Position numbers and translations under genes: made by a program. From the NCBI GenBank assembly GCA_001627925.1, contig LUQC01000013.1, forward strand, positions 1 through 58,311: a stretch of 58,311 nucleotides of DNA, in the 5' to 3' direction. The stretch's first letter is position 1. The number at the start of each line of letters is the position of its first letter. This DNA is from Rhodobacteraceae bacterium REDSEA-S34_B6 (GTDB lineage Bacteria; Pseudomonadota; Alphaproteobacteria; Rhodobacterales; Rhodobacteraceae). Below, piece by piece: positions 27,582 through 36,029 of the stretch. The notes under the pieces are model-generated. The model was not told where the DNA came from, ran no database searches, and saw only the letters and a list, made by a program, of their open reading frames with translations.

Positions 27582-29062
27582 TGGCCGAATATAATAATTG
27601 GACAATTGCAGAGGCCAGAGACAAACTCCGCGCAAAGGAGATAACTTCTGAAGAACTTACACTTTCGTGCATTTCGGCGATTGATAATGCAGATGCTCTT
27701 GGAGCGTTTGTTCACAAGACGCCTGATGAGGCAGTTGATCAAGCAAAATCTGCAGATTTACGTTTAAAGCAAGGAGATGCTCCTGCTCTTTGTGGAATTC
27801 CTATTGGGGTCAAGGATCTTTTCGCTTGTAAAGGTGTCTTAACCCAAGCTGCTAGTAAAATTCTTGAGGGTTTCAAGCCAGAGTATGAGAGTACTGTAAC
27901 GCAAAATTTGAAGAATGCTGGTGCTATAACTCTTGGTAAACTGAACATGGATGAATTCGCTATGGGCAGTTCAAACGAAACATCTGTTTATGGCAATGCT
28001 ATTAATCCCTGGAAGGTTTCTGACAAAGTTTTGACGCCAGGGGGATCTTCGGGTGGGTCAGCGTCAGCCGTTGCTGCTGACTTATGTCTGGCAGCAATAG
28101 GTACAGACACGGGAGGTTCTATTCGCCAGCCTGCAGCCTTTACTGGGATTGTTGGCATAAAGCCTACCTATGGTAGGTGTTCTCGATGGGGTATAGTGGC
28201 TTTCGCTAGTTCGCTCGACCAAGCTGGCCCGATGTGCAAATCAGTGCGTGATACTGCAATCATGCTAGAGCCAATGTGTGGCTTTGATAATAAGGATAGT
28301 ACTAGTTCCGAAAGTAAGGTCCCCAACTTTGAAGCTATGCTAACAGGTGATATTAAAGGTAAAAAAATTGGGATACCCCGCGAATATAGGCTCGAAGGCA
28401 TGTCGCCTCAAATTGAAAGTTTGTGGCAAGATGGTGCCGATATGTTGCGTGCCGCTGGTGCTGAGATCGTAGATATTTCACTGCCGCATACCAAATACGC
28501 ACTTCCGGCTTACTACGTGATAGCCCCAGCGGAAGCCTCGTCAAATTTAGCAAGATATGACGGAGTAAGGTTTGGCCGACGAGCTACTTTAAGTGCAAGT
28601 GAAAATATAACTGAAATGTATGAAAGATCTAGATCTGAAGGTTTCGGGATGGAAGTTCAACGGAGAGTAATGATAGGCACTTATGTTTTATCAGCAGGTT
28701 TCTACGATGCGTACTACAATCGTGCAAGAAAAGTTAGGTCGCTTATCAAGAAGGATTTTGAAGATGTTTTTGCGACTGGGGTTGATGCAATTTTAACACC
28801 CACAACACCATCAGCGGCCTTTGAGCTTGGTAAAATGGAAAGTGCGGATCCAGTTGAAATGTATTTAAATGATGTTTTTACTGTAACTGTTAATTTGGCT
28901 GGATTGCCCGGTATATCGATACCCGCTGGGCTGAATAGTGAGGGACTTCCCCTAGGGCTGCAGTTAATTGGACGTCCATGGGAGGAGGGAGATTTGATGA
29001 ATATCGCCTACACTTTGGAAACTGCTACAGGATATACTAAGAAACCTGAAAAGTGGTGGTAA
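27581..29062 (+). CDS. gatA: Asp-tRNA(Asn)/Glu-tRNA(Gln) amidotransferase subunit A
   Basis: GatA is the glutaminase subunit that supplies ammonia to GatB. The 493-aa protein has the amidase-signature catalytic triad: Lys78 in IGVKDLF, the cis-Ser in [15 protein letters not shown] near 150-164, and the nucleophilic Ser in [14 protein letters not shown] near 175. The C-terminal half contains [11 protein letters not shown] and [13 protein letters not shown]. It is coupled to gatC by a one-base overlap and is followed six bases later by the lipoprotein gene. Confidence 0.98.
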   Translation: MAEYNNWTIAEARDKLRAKEITSEELTLSCISAIDNADALGAFVHKTPDEAVDQAKSADLRLKQGDAPALCGIPIGVKDLFACKGVLTQAASKILEGFKPEYESTVTQNLKNAGAITLGKLNMDEFAMGSSNETSVYGNAINPWKVSDKVLTPGGSSGGSASAVAADLCLAAIGTDTGGSIRQPAAFTGIVGIKPTYGRCSRWGIVAFASSLDQAGPMCKSVRDTAIMLEPMCGFDNKDSTSSESKVPNFEAMLTGDIKGKKIGIPREYRLEGMSPQIESLWQDGADMLRAAGAEIVDISLPHTKYALPAYYVIAPAEASSNLARYDGVRFGRRATLSASENITEMYERSRSEGFGMEVQRRVMIGTYVLSAGFYDAYYNRARKVRSLIKKDFEDVFATGVDAILTPTTPSAAFELGKMESADPVEMYLNDVFTVTVNLAGLPGISIPAGLNSEGLPLGLQLIGRPWEEGDLMNIAYTLETATGYTKKPEKWW

Positions 29063-29068
29063 AGAGAA

Positions 29069-29629
29069 GTGGCATTGAAGTTCCTTTACTTTATTAAATC
29101 GCTGCACTGCATCCTTGGCCTTTTCTTTTTTGTTTCTGCATGTGTTTCAAGTAACGATAATAGTATCGGGATACCGCCAGTAAATGTAGATATAATAGAA
29201 GAAAATAATGGTGTTGTAAGTAAGCCAACGCTTGACAATCCTGGTTTGTCTGATGAGAACGATTTTGAAGCGGTGGCAGAGCGTCAGACCATTGAGAGTG
29301 ACGCAGAGCGTTTAAAGCAAAACCAGGAAGTATACACTATAATTCAACCCACTAACGTTCCAAGAAGACCGGGAACTAACATACCTAATGTTGTTGAATA
29401 TGCACTGATAACGAATAACCCACTAGGGGTTACGATTTATGAGCGTCGTTTCAAGTCACAAGCTCGGTTCGAGCGCAACTGTAACAGATATGTATCAGAT
29501 AGTTCTGCTCAGGAAGCGTTCTTGATGGCTGGAGGTCCAGAGAGAGATCAGTTCGGAATTGACCCCGATGGGGACGGTTATGCTTGTAGATGGGACCCCA
29601 GTCCTTTTCGAAAGGCGGTAGGAAATTAG
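29069..29629 (+). CDS. Excalibur-type calcium-binding-like lipoprotein
   Basis: This 186-aa exported protein probably sits in the cell envelope. A hydrophobic signal runs to a lipobox (FVSAC, Cys25), followed by a low-complexity acidic and polar linker. The C-terminal 70 residues contain FERNCNRYVSD, AQEAFLMAGGPERDQFGI and DPDGDGYACRWDP, which resembles the Excalibur DxDxDGxxC loop with its paired cysteines. The start is GTG 29069, six bases after gatA, so it probably shares the gatCA transcript, although its role has no evident link to tRNA amidation. The biochemical function is unknown. Confidence 0.8.
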   Translation: MALKFLYFIKSLHCILGLFFFVSACVSSNDNSIGIPPVNVDIIEENNGVVSKPTLDNPGLSDENDFEAVAERQTIESDAERLKQNQEVYTIIQPTNVPRRPGTNIPNVVEYALITNNPLGVTIYERRFKSQARFERNCNRYVSDSSAQEAFLMAGGPERDQFGIDPDGDGYACRWDPSPFRKAVGN

Positions 29630-29639
29630 TCAAAAAATG

Positions 29640-29668
29640 TTGACCAATTAATCACTGCAGCTTACACG
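29640..29668 (+). promoter_or_regulatory. Predicted rnpB promoter
   Basis: TTGACC (29640-29645) and TACACG (29663-29668) have a 17-base spacer and would start transcription near 29675, exactly where the RNase P RNA stem P1 begins. The agreement with the RNA boundary supports the call. Confidence 0.6.
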
Positions 29669-29673
29669 ACGAC

Positions 29674-30076
29674 TGTATGCGGGAGGCTGGATGGTCGCGG
29701 AGTTGTTAAGCTTCGAGGAAAGTCCGGACTCCACAAAGCAGCGGTGCCGGGTAACGCCCGGGCGGGGTGACCCGACGGAAAGCGCCACAGAAAATAAACC
29801 GCCTAAGTAATTTCTTGGGTAAGGGTGAAAAGGTGGGGTAAGAGCCCACCGGGTTCATGGTAACATGAACCGCATGGCAAGCCCCACCGGGAGCAATGCC
29901 AAATAGGAGCCACGCGCGTTATTTAGCGTTATACGCTTGATTTCGCAGATTTGCTTTGGATCAGTGGCTCGGGTAGGCAGCTAGAGGTTCGTTGGTAACA
30001 TCGGACTTAGATGAATGGCCATTTATGAAGGTTAATCCTTTAGGACAGAATCCGGCTTATAGGCTTCCCGCATACT
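29674..30076 (+). ncRNA. rnpB: RNase P RNA, bacterial class A
   Basis: This is the catalytic RNA that trims tRNA 5' leaders. The ends pair as stem P1: GTATGCGGGAGGC at 29675 against GCTTCCCGCATAC ending at 30075. Conserved core elements are in order: GAGGAAAGTCCGGACTCCAC near 29716, the ACAGAA segment near 29787, GGCAAGCCCCACCGGGAGCA near 29876 with GCCAAATAGG after it, the 3' ACAGAATCCGGCTTA near 30045, and AGATGAATGGCC before it. The length of about 400 nt is normal. No rho-independent terminator is evident right after it. Confidence 0.95.
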
Positions 30077-30189
30077 GTTATATTCAGAAAAAATAATTTG
30101 TAATAATGGCGCATTGACGTTGACACAGACGAAATGTCCAGTAAAAGGCTATCTCGACTTATGGTCGTGACTTTATCAGGAGAAATCAT

Positions 30190-30357
30190 ATGGCTAAACC
30201 AACCACAGTTAAGATACGCTTGAATTCATCAGCAGGTACTGGCCATTTCTATGTTACCAAAAAGAATGCCCGTACAATGACGGAAAAAATGGTCGTACGA
30301 AAATATGACCCGGTAGCACGAAAGCACGTCGAGTATAAAGAAGGCAAAATTAAATAA
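30190..30357 (+). CDS. rpmG: 50S ribosomal protein L33
   Basis: L33 is a small protein of the large ribosomal subunit. The 55-codon frame reads [20 protein letters not shown], then [30 protein letters not shown] and EGKIK, the usual cysteine-free L33 of alphaproteobacteria. An AGGAG Shine-Dalgarno lies 8 bases before the ATG. It stands alone between rnpB and a strong hairpin terminator. Confidence 0.97.
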   Translation: MAKPTTVKIRLNSSAGTGHFYVTKKNARTMTEKMVVRKYDPVARKHVEYKEGKIK

Positions 30358-30387
30358 AAAAAAACCGCGCCAGAGACGCGGTTTTTC
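30358..30387. terminator. Bidirectional rho-independent terminator
   Basis: AAAAACCGCG (30360-30369) pairs with CGCGGTTTTT (30377-30386) around a 7-base loop. It has a T run when read on either strand, so it can stop rpmG transcription from the left and the BI-1/YccA gene from the right. Confidence 0.92.
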
Positions 30388-30406
30388 TCTAAACTTGTAG
30401 TCTATT

Positions 30407-31186
30407 TTATTCTTGATTTCCCATAAACATCAACAAGAACTGAAACATATTTAAGAAGTCAAGATACAGGCTTAGAGCGCCGTGAATTGCTGACTTATCC
30501 AACCATTGTTGATCGCCATGATGAGCATGCTGTAAATATTGGATTTTAATGTTTTGAGTGTCGTATGCAGTAAGGCCTGCAAACACAAGTAATCCAATAA
30601 TCGAAATCGCAAACATAAGAGCTGGCGATCCCAAGAAAATATTTATAATCGACGCTATGATTATACCAATTACACCCATTATTAGAAAGGCACCCCATCC
30701 CGAGATATCTTTTTTCGTCGTGTAACCCCACAGTGACAAACCTGCAAATGCTACGGAAGTTACTAAAAAGGTTTGAACTATTGATACCGATGTATACACA
30801 ATAAAAATAGAACTTAATGAAATACCAATCAGTGATGCGAAAACAAAGAACAGTAACTGCGCTGCAGCTGCCGATGATTTGCGCATCACATGCCCAAAGC
30901 CAAAAAATAATATACCCAGTGGCGCCAACATTATTATCCATCGTAGAGGAGATAGATATAGTGCTGAACCTAGCGCTGTTAGCAATGTACCATTTGCCAT
31001 TTGAGCTGTTGCGTAGGAAGGGTCTGTCGTGGTTGCTAAACCAGAAATAGCCCACGCTGCCAGAGCTGTGATAAGCATCCCAACAGACATAGTCCCGTAA
31101 ACTTTATTCATGTGAGCTCGAAGTCCGCTGTCTATAACTTCGCTTCTCGAACCAGCGGATGATCTTATAGTTTTATAATCTGCCAT
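30407..31186 (-). CDS. Bax inhibitor-1/YccA family membrane protein
   Basis: This is a polytopic inner-membrane protein of 259 aa with seven predicted helices. After a soluble N-terminus (SGLRAHMNKVYGTMSVGMLI) come LAPLGILFFGFG, FASLIGISLSSIFIVY, the GLTAYDTQNIK motif near 215 with its conserved Asp, and a C-terminal ALSLYLDFLNMFQFLL. YccA-type members interact with the FtsH protease, and eukaryotic relatives are calcium leak channels; the function here is not known. A GGAGG Shine-Dalgarno precedes the ATG. Transcription ends at the hairpin shared with rpmG. Confidence 0.92.
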   Translation of the reverse strand: MADYKTIRSSAGSRSEVIDSGLRAHMNKVYGTMSVGMLITALAAWAISGLATTTDPSYATAQMANGTLLTALGSALYLSPLRWIIMLAPLGILFFGFGHVMRKSSAAAAQLLFFVFASLIGISLSSIFIVYTSVSIVQTFLVTSVAFAGLSLWGYTTKKDISGWGAFLIMGVIGIIIASIINIFLGSPALMFAISIIGLLVFAGLTAYDTQNIKIQYLQHAHHGDQQWLDKSAIHGALSLYLDFLNMFQFLLMFMGNQE

Positions 31187-31284
31187 TTATGCCTCCAGTG
31201 AAAACAAGCAATCAACTGTTAATATTGGCTGATTTCTAAGCTTTTTCAAGCTTCTCCAAGAAAAAAAAGTATTTTTTTTGAATT

Positions 31285-32244
31285 TTATATTTTTACGACA
31301 ACTTTACCAGTGGATTTTCGGTTTTTGATTAATTCTAAGGCAGCTGTCGTTTCGGAAAATGGATATATGTGAGAGATATGTGGTGTCAATTTCTCTTGTT
31401 TGTATAATTCCATTAATTCTCTCAAGCTGTTGAAGAGAACTGTTGGGTTACATTTCAAATAACCGCCCCAATTTAAGCCAATAACTGACAAGTTTTTTAC
31501 TAACAGGTGATTTGCTGCAATCAAAGGGATATCCCCACTTGCAAAGCCTATTGTGAGTATTTTTGCCTCTGGTTTACAAGCCCTCATGGCTTCCTTGAAT
31601 AGTTCTCCTCCGATAGGGTCGTAAACAACATCCGCACCTCCCAAAGATTTTACTACTTCAACTAGATTATCTGTATTCGTATCTATCAGCACATCGGCAC
31701 CGAACTCTTGCGCTATTTTCAACTTTTCTTTTCCACGTGCCGCTGCCAAAACCTGTGCGCCAAAATATTTTCCTAGCTCAACAGCTGTGAGGCCGACGCC
31801 CCCCGCAGCACCCAAAACCAATAATGTGTTATTTTTCTTCAAACCTGCGCAATGTTTTAATGCCAAATGGCTTGTTCCGTAGGCTACCTGAAAGCCGGCG
31901 GCCACTTCACTTGGCATTGTATCAGGAATTTCTATTAATCGTTCTGCTGGAAAATACCCGTATTCTGCTAAGCCGCCTTGGCCCGCAAATACGGTTACAC
32001 GAGTTCCAATTTTAGGTGATTTTGTATTAGGGCCGATAGCAGTTATTGTACCTGCCACTTCCAGACCCATTGTAAATGGAATATTGGGAGTATCTTGATA
32101 TTGATTTTTCTGCATCAACAAATCTGCGAAATTCAAACCGCAAGCTTCAATTTTAAGTTCAACTTGCCCGTGTTGTGGTTCCTGGCGAGGTATATCGCAA
32201 AACATCGCAGGTTTCTCAAAATCTACTACTCTGAAGGCTTTCAT
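31285..32244 (-). CDS. NADPH:quinone oxidoreductase family protein (MDR, zinc-free)
   Basis: The 319-aa medium-chain reductase lacks the zinc ligands of alcohol dehydrogenases. Its N-terminal domain includes EACGLNFADLLMQKNQYQ and MGLEVAGTI, and the NADPH loop is LVLGAAGGVGLTAVELGK near 143-160. The C-terminal part includes GGADVVYDPIGGELF. It probably reduces a quinone or enone with NADPH; the natural substrate is unknown. AGGAAG precedes ATG 32244. It is divergent from the HisN-like gene, with a 132-bp gap. Confidence 0.88.
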   Translation of the reverse strand: MKAFRVVDFEKPAMFCDIPRQEPQHGQVELKIEACGLNFADLLMQKNQYQDTPNIPFTMGLEVAGTITAIGPNTKSPKIGTRVTVFAGQGGLAEYGYFPAERLIEIPDTMPSEVAAGFQVAYGTSHLALKHCAGLKKNNTLLVLGAAGGVGLTAVELGKYFGAQVLAAARGKEKLKIAQEFGADVLIDTNTDNLVEVVKSLGGADVVYDPIGGELFKEAMRACKPEAKILTIGFASGDIPLIAANHLLVKNLSVIGLNWGGYLKCNPTVLFNSLRELMELYKQEKLTPHISHIYPFSETTAALELIKNRKSTGKVVVKI

Positions 32245-32376
32245 TTTATGCTTCCTATTTTACGAACAGTATTACCATGATGAATTTGGAGTCAAACCAA
32301 TGGGACCAATAGGTTTTAGCAAACTTGTTTTTATTTTTTTATTAGTTTAGCTGTTTTTACAGTAAAGGGCACCTCA

Positions 32377-33201
32377 ATGACTAGTTTTCCAATTCTGTCG
32401 AATAAAGAGAAAAAGGAATTGATCCAGTTAGCTAATGAGGCTGCAGATTGTGCCCGTGAAGCTATTCTCCCATATTTTCGAAAAAATATCGATGTCAGTA
32501 ATAAAGATAAGGAAGCTTTTGACCCGGTGACTGAGGCCGATAAAGCTGGCGAAGATGCAATCAGAAAAGTTATTTCGTTTTATCGTCCAGACGATGGTAT
32601 TTGGGGGGAAGAGAATGGAGAAAGCGAAAGTAACTCTGGATATAGATGGGTGATAGACCCAATCGATGGAACGAGAAGCTTTATTTCAGGTACTCCAACT
32701 TGGGGTGTACTGATTTCTCTAGAACAAATTGGAAATGGTCCAATCTTGGGCATAATAGATCAGCCATATATTAAGGAAAGGTTCATTGGTGGTTTTGGCA
32801 CTTCAGAAGTGCAAGGACCTTTAGGAGTACGGTCTCTTCAGGTTTCGGCTACTTCATCACTTTCAGAAAGCAAACTTTTTACAACATTTCCTGAAGTTGG
32901 TACGGAAAAGGAAAAAATGGGTTTTTCTGCAGTTGCGCGAGAAGCCAAATTGGTTAGATACGGACTAGACTGCTATGCCTATGCTTTAGTAGCTGCAGGA
33001 CAAGTAGATTTAGTTATTGAAGCTTCGTTAAATGCCTATGACATTCAGGCTCCAATCAGTGTCATTCAAGCGGCGGGTGGCGTTGTAACTTCTTGGTCGG
33101 GTAAACCAGCTCATCTTGGAGGACAGGTTATAGCAGCTGCTAACCAAAAATTGCATCAACAAGCATTAGATATTTTGAATCCTTATTCTGATGACAAATA
33201 A
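32377..33201 (+). CDS. hisN: Inositol monophosphatase-family phosphatase, probably histidinol-phosphatase
   Basis: This is a magnesium-dependent phosphatase of the IMPase superfamily, 274 aa. The metal-site motifs are DPVTEADKAGE near 49, GEENGE near 75, WVIDPIDGTRSFISGTPTWG near 91-110 and the late ANAYDIQAPISVIQAAGG, whose Asp is the last metal ligand. RSFISGTPTWGVLI matches the HisN-type histidinol-phosphatase subfamily better than SuhB. An AAAGGG precedes the ATG. It overlaps the following aminohydrolase by 11 bases, so the pair is co-transcribed, although histidine synthesis has no clear link to that partner. Confidence 0.82.
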   Translation: MTSFPILSNKEKKELIQLANEAADCAREAILPYFRKNIDVSNKDKEAFDPVTEADKAGEDAIRKVISFYRPDDGIWGEENGESESNSGYRWVIDPIDGTRSFISGTPTWGVLISLEQIGNGPILGIIDQPYIKERFIGGFGTSEVQGPLGVRSLQVSATSSLSESKLFTTFPEVGTEKEKMGFSAVAREAKLVRYGLDCYAYALVAAGQVDLVIEASLNAYDIQAPISVIQAAGGVVTSWSGKPAHLGGQVIAAANQKLHQQALDILNPYSDDK

Positions 33202-34540
33202 AAACCTCACAGTAATAAAAAATGCTGATCTAATCATTTCAATGGACGATTTTCGGCGGGTCCTTAATAATTACGATATTCTTATCTCTGACGGCCAAAT
33301 TCAGAAAGTAGAGAAAAATATTAGATTGAATGGATTGGAAAAAGTTATTGATGCGGCTGGTTGTTTGGTTACGCCTGGACTCGTCAATACGCATCATCAT
33401 TTATTCCAATCTTTGACCAAGGCAGTGCCTGGTGGTCAGAATGCTCTCTTGTTTGGATGGCTGAAAACTCTCTACCCGATTTGGTCGCGCTTTGGGCCGG
33501 AAGAAATAAGAATTTCTACAATACTTGGTCTTTCAGAACTTGCTTTAAGCGGTTGCACCATGAGTTCGGATCATCTCTACTTGTTTCCAAATGGTGCGAC
33601 TTTGGATGACACAATATTTGCGGCTCGCGAAGTGGGCTTAAGATTTTATCCGACAAGAGGTTCTATGAGTATAGGTGAAAGTCTGGGTGGCTTGCCTCCT
33701 GATAGTTTAGTTGAAAAAGAACAAGATATAATTAATGACTGTGTAAGGTTAATCGATAAGTTCAATGATACTTCACCTGCATCAATGATAAGGATTGGAC
33801 TTGCTCCTTGCTCGCCATTTTCGGTAACACGAGAGTTGATGAGAGACACTGCAGTGCTTGCCAGGGATAAAAAAGTTACTTTGCATACCCACCTTGCTGA
33901 GAATGAGGAGGATATTGCCTATTCTTTGGAAAAATTTGGCTGCAGGCCTGGACAGTATGCAGAAGAGCTAGGTTGGACTGGAAAAGATGTTTGGCACGCC
34001 CATTGCGTTAAGTTGGATAAGCAAGAAATAAATCTTTTTTCGAGAAGTCGCACAGGAGTCTCGCATTGCCCATGCTCGAATTGCCGTTTAGGTTCAGGCA
34101 TAGCACCCATTAATGAAATGTTAACAAGTGGCGTTAATGTAGGTTTAGGTGTTGATGGGTCTGCCAGCAACGACAGTGGTAGCTTAATAAGTGAAGCCCG
34201 TCAGGCTATGTTACTCCAGCGCGTCAGCAACGGTGCAGATGCAATGTCAGCAATGGATGCACTAGAACTTGCAACACGCGGTGGGGCAGATATTCTTGGG
34301 CGACCGGAATGTGGCCGCATTCAAATTGGTGCCCGAGGCGATCTAGCTATCTGGGATATTTCTGGGATTGATTCTGCTGGAAGCTGGGATCCCGCCGCGT
34401 TGTTACTGGCTGGTCCTAAAAAGGTTAAGCATTTAGTCGTAGAGGGACGCATTATAGTTTGTGATGGGAACATAGTAACAGTTAAAATGTCAGAAGTTCT
34501 TTCTGAAACCAAAAGGCTGGTTCAAAATTTGCAATTATAG
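33191..34540 (+). CDS. Amidohydrolase, 8-oxoguanine deaminase-like
   Basis: This is a 449-aa metal-dependent deaminase of the TRZ/ATZ group (subtype III amidohydrolase). The metal motifs are NTHHHLFQSL near residue 60, HTHLAENEED near 237, the HAHCVKLD region near 270 and GVDGSASNDSGSL near 318. The segments GWLKTLYPIWSRF and SHCPCSNCRLGSGIAP resemble 8-oxoguanine deaminases such as Pseudomonas Pa0142. An s-triazine or other heterocycle aminohydrolase remains possible. It is convergent with the guanine deaminase gene 28 bp away, which supports a purine-type substrate. Confidence 0.78.
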   Translation: MTNKNLTVIKNADLIISMDDFRRVLNNYDILISDGQIQKVEKNIRLNGLEKVIDAAGCLVTPGLVNTHHHLFQSLTKAVPGGQNALLFGWLKTLYPIWSRFGPEEIRISTILGLSELALSGCTMSSDHLYLFPNGATLDDTIFAAREVGLRFYPTRGSMSIGESLGGLPPDSLVEKEQDIINDCVRLIDKFNDTSPASMIRIGLAPCSPFSVTRELMRDTAVLARDKKVTLHTHLAENEEDIAYSLEKFGCRPGQYAEELGWTGKDVWHAHCVKLDKQEINLFSRSRTGVSHCPCSNCRLGSGIAPINEMLTSGVNVGLGVDGSASNDSGSLISEARQAMLLQRVSNGADAMSAMDALELATRGGADILGRPECGRIQIGARGDLAIWDISGIDSAGSWDPAALLLAGPKKVKHLVVEGRIIVCDGNIVTVKMSEVLSETKRLVQNLQL

Positions 34541-34568
34541 TCAATTTAGGTTTTTTTCGAAACATTAT

Positions 34569-35906
34569 TTAAGATGAAAGTACGTTTTGAGCTTCATTAG
34601 AATAAACTAAATTGCCTGCAACAAAGGTTGCGGTAATTGCGCGGTCATCTCCCATCATCAGGGTTGGGAAAATTGCCCCCCATATGTTATCCACTGACCT
34701 CACTCTTTGAGCGATAATACTGGTAGAATGGAGATCTAAAGCTATGATGTCAGCATGATAACCTGGTTTAAGGTTTCCAATTTCCTGATCTAAATGTAAA
34801 CTTTTGGCAGATCCCATTGTTGCAAGCCAAAGTAGCTGAGCAGGGTGCAGTGTATTCTTGCGCAATTGCGCAATCTCGTAGCAAGATGCCATTGAGCGCA
34901 ACATAGAAAAACTTGAACCACCACCTGTATCAGTTGCTAACCCGATGGTTATTTTTTGTTTTTGTAAATGCTCCATATCAAAAAGCCCTGAGCCGATAAA
35001 AGTATTTGATGTTGGGCAATGAACGACCCCAGCACCAATATCTTTTAATCTGTCTACTTCCCTTTTTTTTAAGTGTATCGCATGACCAAAAACTGCATTT
35101 TTACCAAGTAACCCAGACTGCTCATAGGTATCTAGGTAATCTCTTGCACTTGGAAATAAAGACTGCACCCATTCAAGTTCGTCAATTTGTTCGCTGAGGT
35201 GTGTTTGCATCAGGCAGTCAGGGTATTCGGTCCACAATTCTCCAAGCATAGAGAGCTGTTCTGGAGAGGAAGTTGGTGAAAAACGAGGAGTTATGGCGTA
35301 TCGCAGTCTTCCGTTGAGATGCCACCTCTGTATCAGGTTTTTAGATTGATCGTATGCAATTTGAGGAGTGTCTAATAATGCCTCTGGTGCGTTTCGGTCC
35401 ATGGCGTTTTTTCCAGCAACTAAACACATATTTCTTTTTTGGGCTGCTAAAAATATTGCATCGGCACTTTCAGGGTGAGTTGTACAAAAGGTCGACACAG
35501 ACGTTGTTCCATTAGAAATTAAAAAGTCCAAGTAAATTTCTGCTATTTTTGCCGCATACTCAATATTTCCGTATTTTTGTTCCTCAGGAAACGTATAAGT
35601 ATTCAGCCAGTCAATTAATCGTTTGCCCCAACTCGCGATTATTGGAGTTTGGGGATAATGTGCGTGCGCATCTATAAATCCGGGTAAAAGCAACTTTTCG
35701 TGAAAATCATGAACTTCTGCATCCGGGTTATTGGCTATAAGTTCATCGGGACTTCCAATTTTGGATATCTTTGATCCAACAACTAAAATTGCGCTATTTT
35801 CAGCAATATTAACACTATCGCTCAATTCATAATGGAATGGATTTTCCATAAAACTTAAAACTGTTCCGATCAGAACTTTTTTATTATCTGCTGTATTGTT
35901 GTTCAA
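34569..35906 (-). CDS. guaD: Guanine deaminase
   Basis: GuaD hydrolyses guanine to xanthine and ammonia. Motifs matching the bacterial enzyme are LPGFIDAHAHYPQ, LIDWLNTYTFPEE, GTTSVSTFCTTHPES, AGKNAMDRNAPE, RYAITPRFSPTSSPEQL, QTHLSEQIDE, the HCPTSNTFIGSGLF loop and TDTGGGSSFSML. The open frame continues upstream to 36008. I place the start at TTG 35906, because GGAG lies 8 bases before it, the result (445 aa, MNNNTADNKK...) matches the known N-terminus, and it removes an overlap with mgtE. Xanthine-using genes are not in the window. Confidence 0.93.
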   Translation of the reverse strand: MNNNTADNKKVLIGTVLSFMENPFHYELSDSVNIAENSAILVVGSKISKIGSPDELIANNPDAEVHDFHEKLLLPGFIDAHAHYPQTPIIASWGKRLIDWLNTYTFPEEQKYGNIEYAAKIAEIYLDFLISNGTTSVSTFCTTHPESADAIFLAAQKRNMCLVAGKNAMDRNAPEALLDTPQIAYDQSKNLIQRWHLNGRLRYAITPRFSPTSSPEQLSMLGELWTEYPDCLMQTHLSEQIDELEWVQSLFPSARDYLDTYEQSGLLGKNAVFGHAIHLKKREVDRLKDIGAGVVHCPTSNTFIGSGLFDMEHLQKQKITIGLATDTGGGSSFSMLRSMASCYEIAQLRKNTLHPAQLLWLATMGSAKSLHLDQEIGNLKPGYHADIIALDLHSTSIIAQRVRSVDNIWGAIFPTLMMGDDRAITATFVAGNLVYSNEAQNVLSS

Positions 35907-36029
35907 AAGGACCGCTCCGATGAATGCGATTGTTAAATCGATACTTTTTAAAAGGAATAATGCTATTTGCATTGTTTTTGCAATAAACTTCCTATTATGC
36001 AGGTACATATTACTGCTTGGAGGTTTAAG

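Noticed and set aside
30105-30150. Sigma-70 promoter for rpmG (TTGACGTTGACA)
   Set aside because: Good -35-like hexamers are present but no acceptable -10 lies at 16-18 bases, so I did not list it.
31225-31280. AAGCTT repeat and T/A runs between the BI-1 and quinone reductase genes as a terminator
   Set aside because: The stem is short, self-complementary and not properly placed before a T run on the coding strand.
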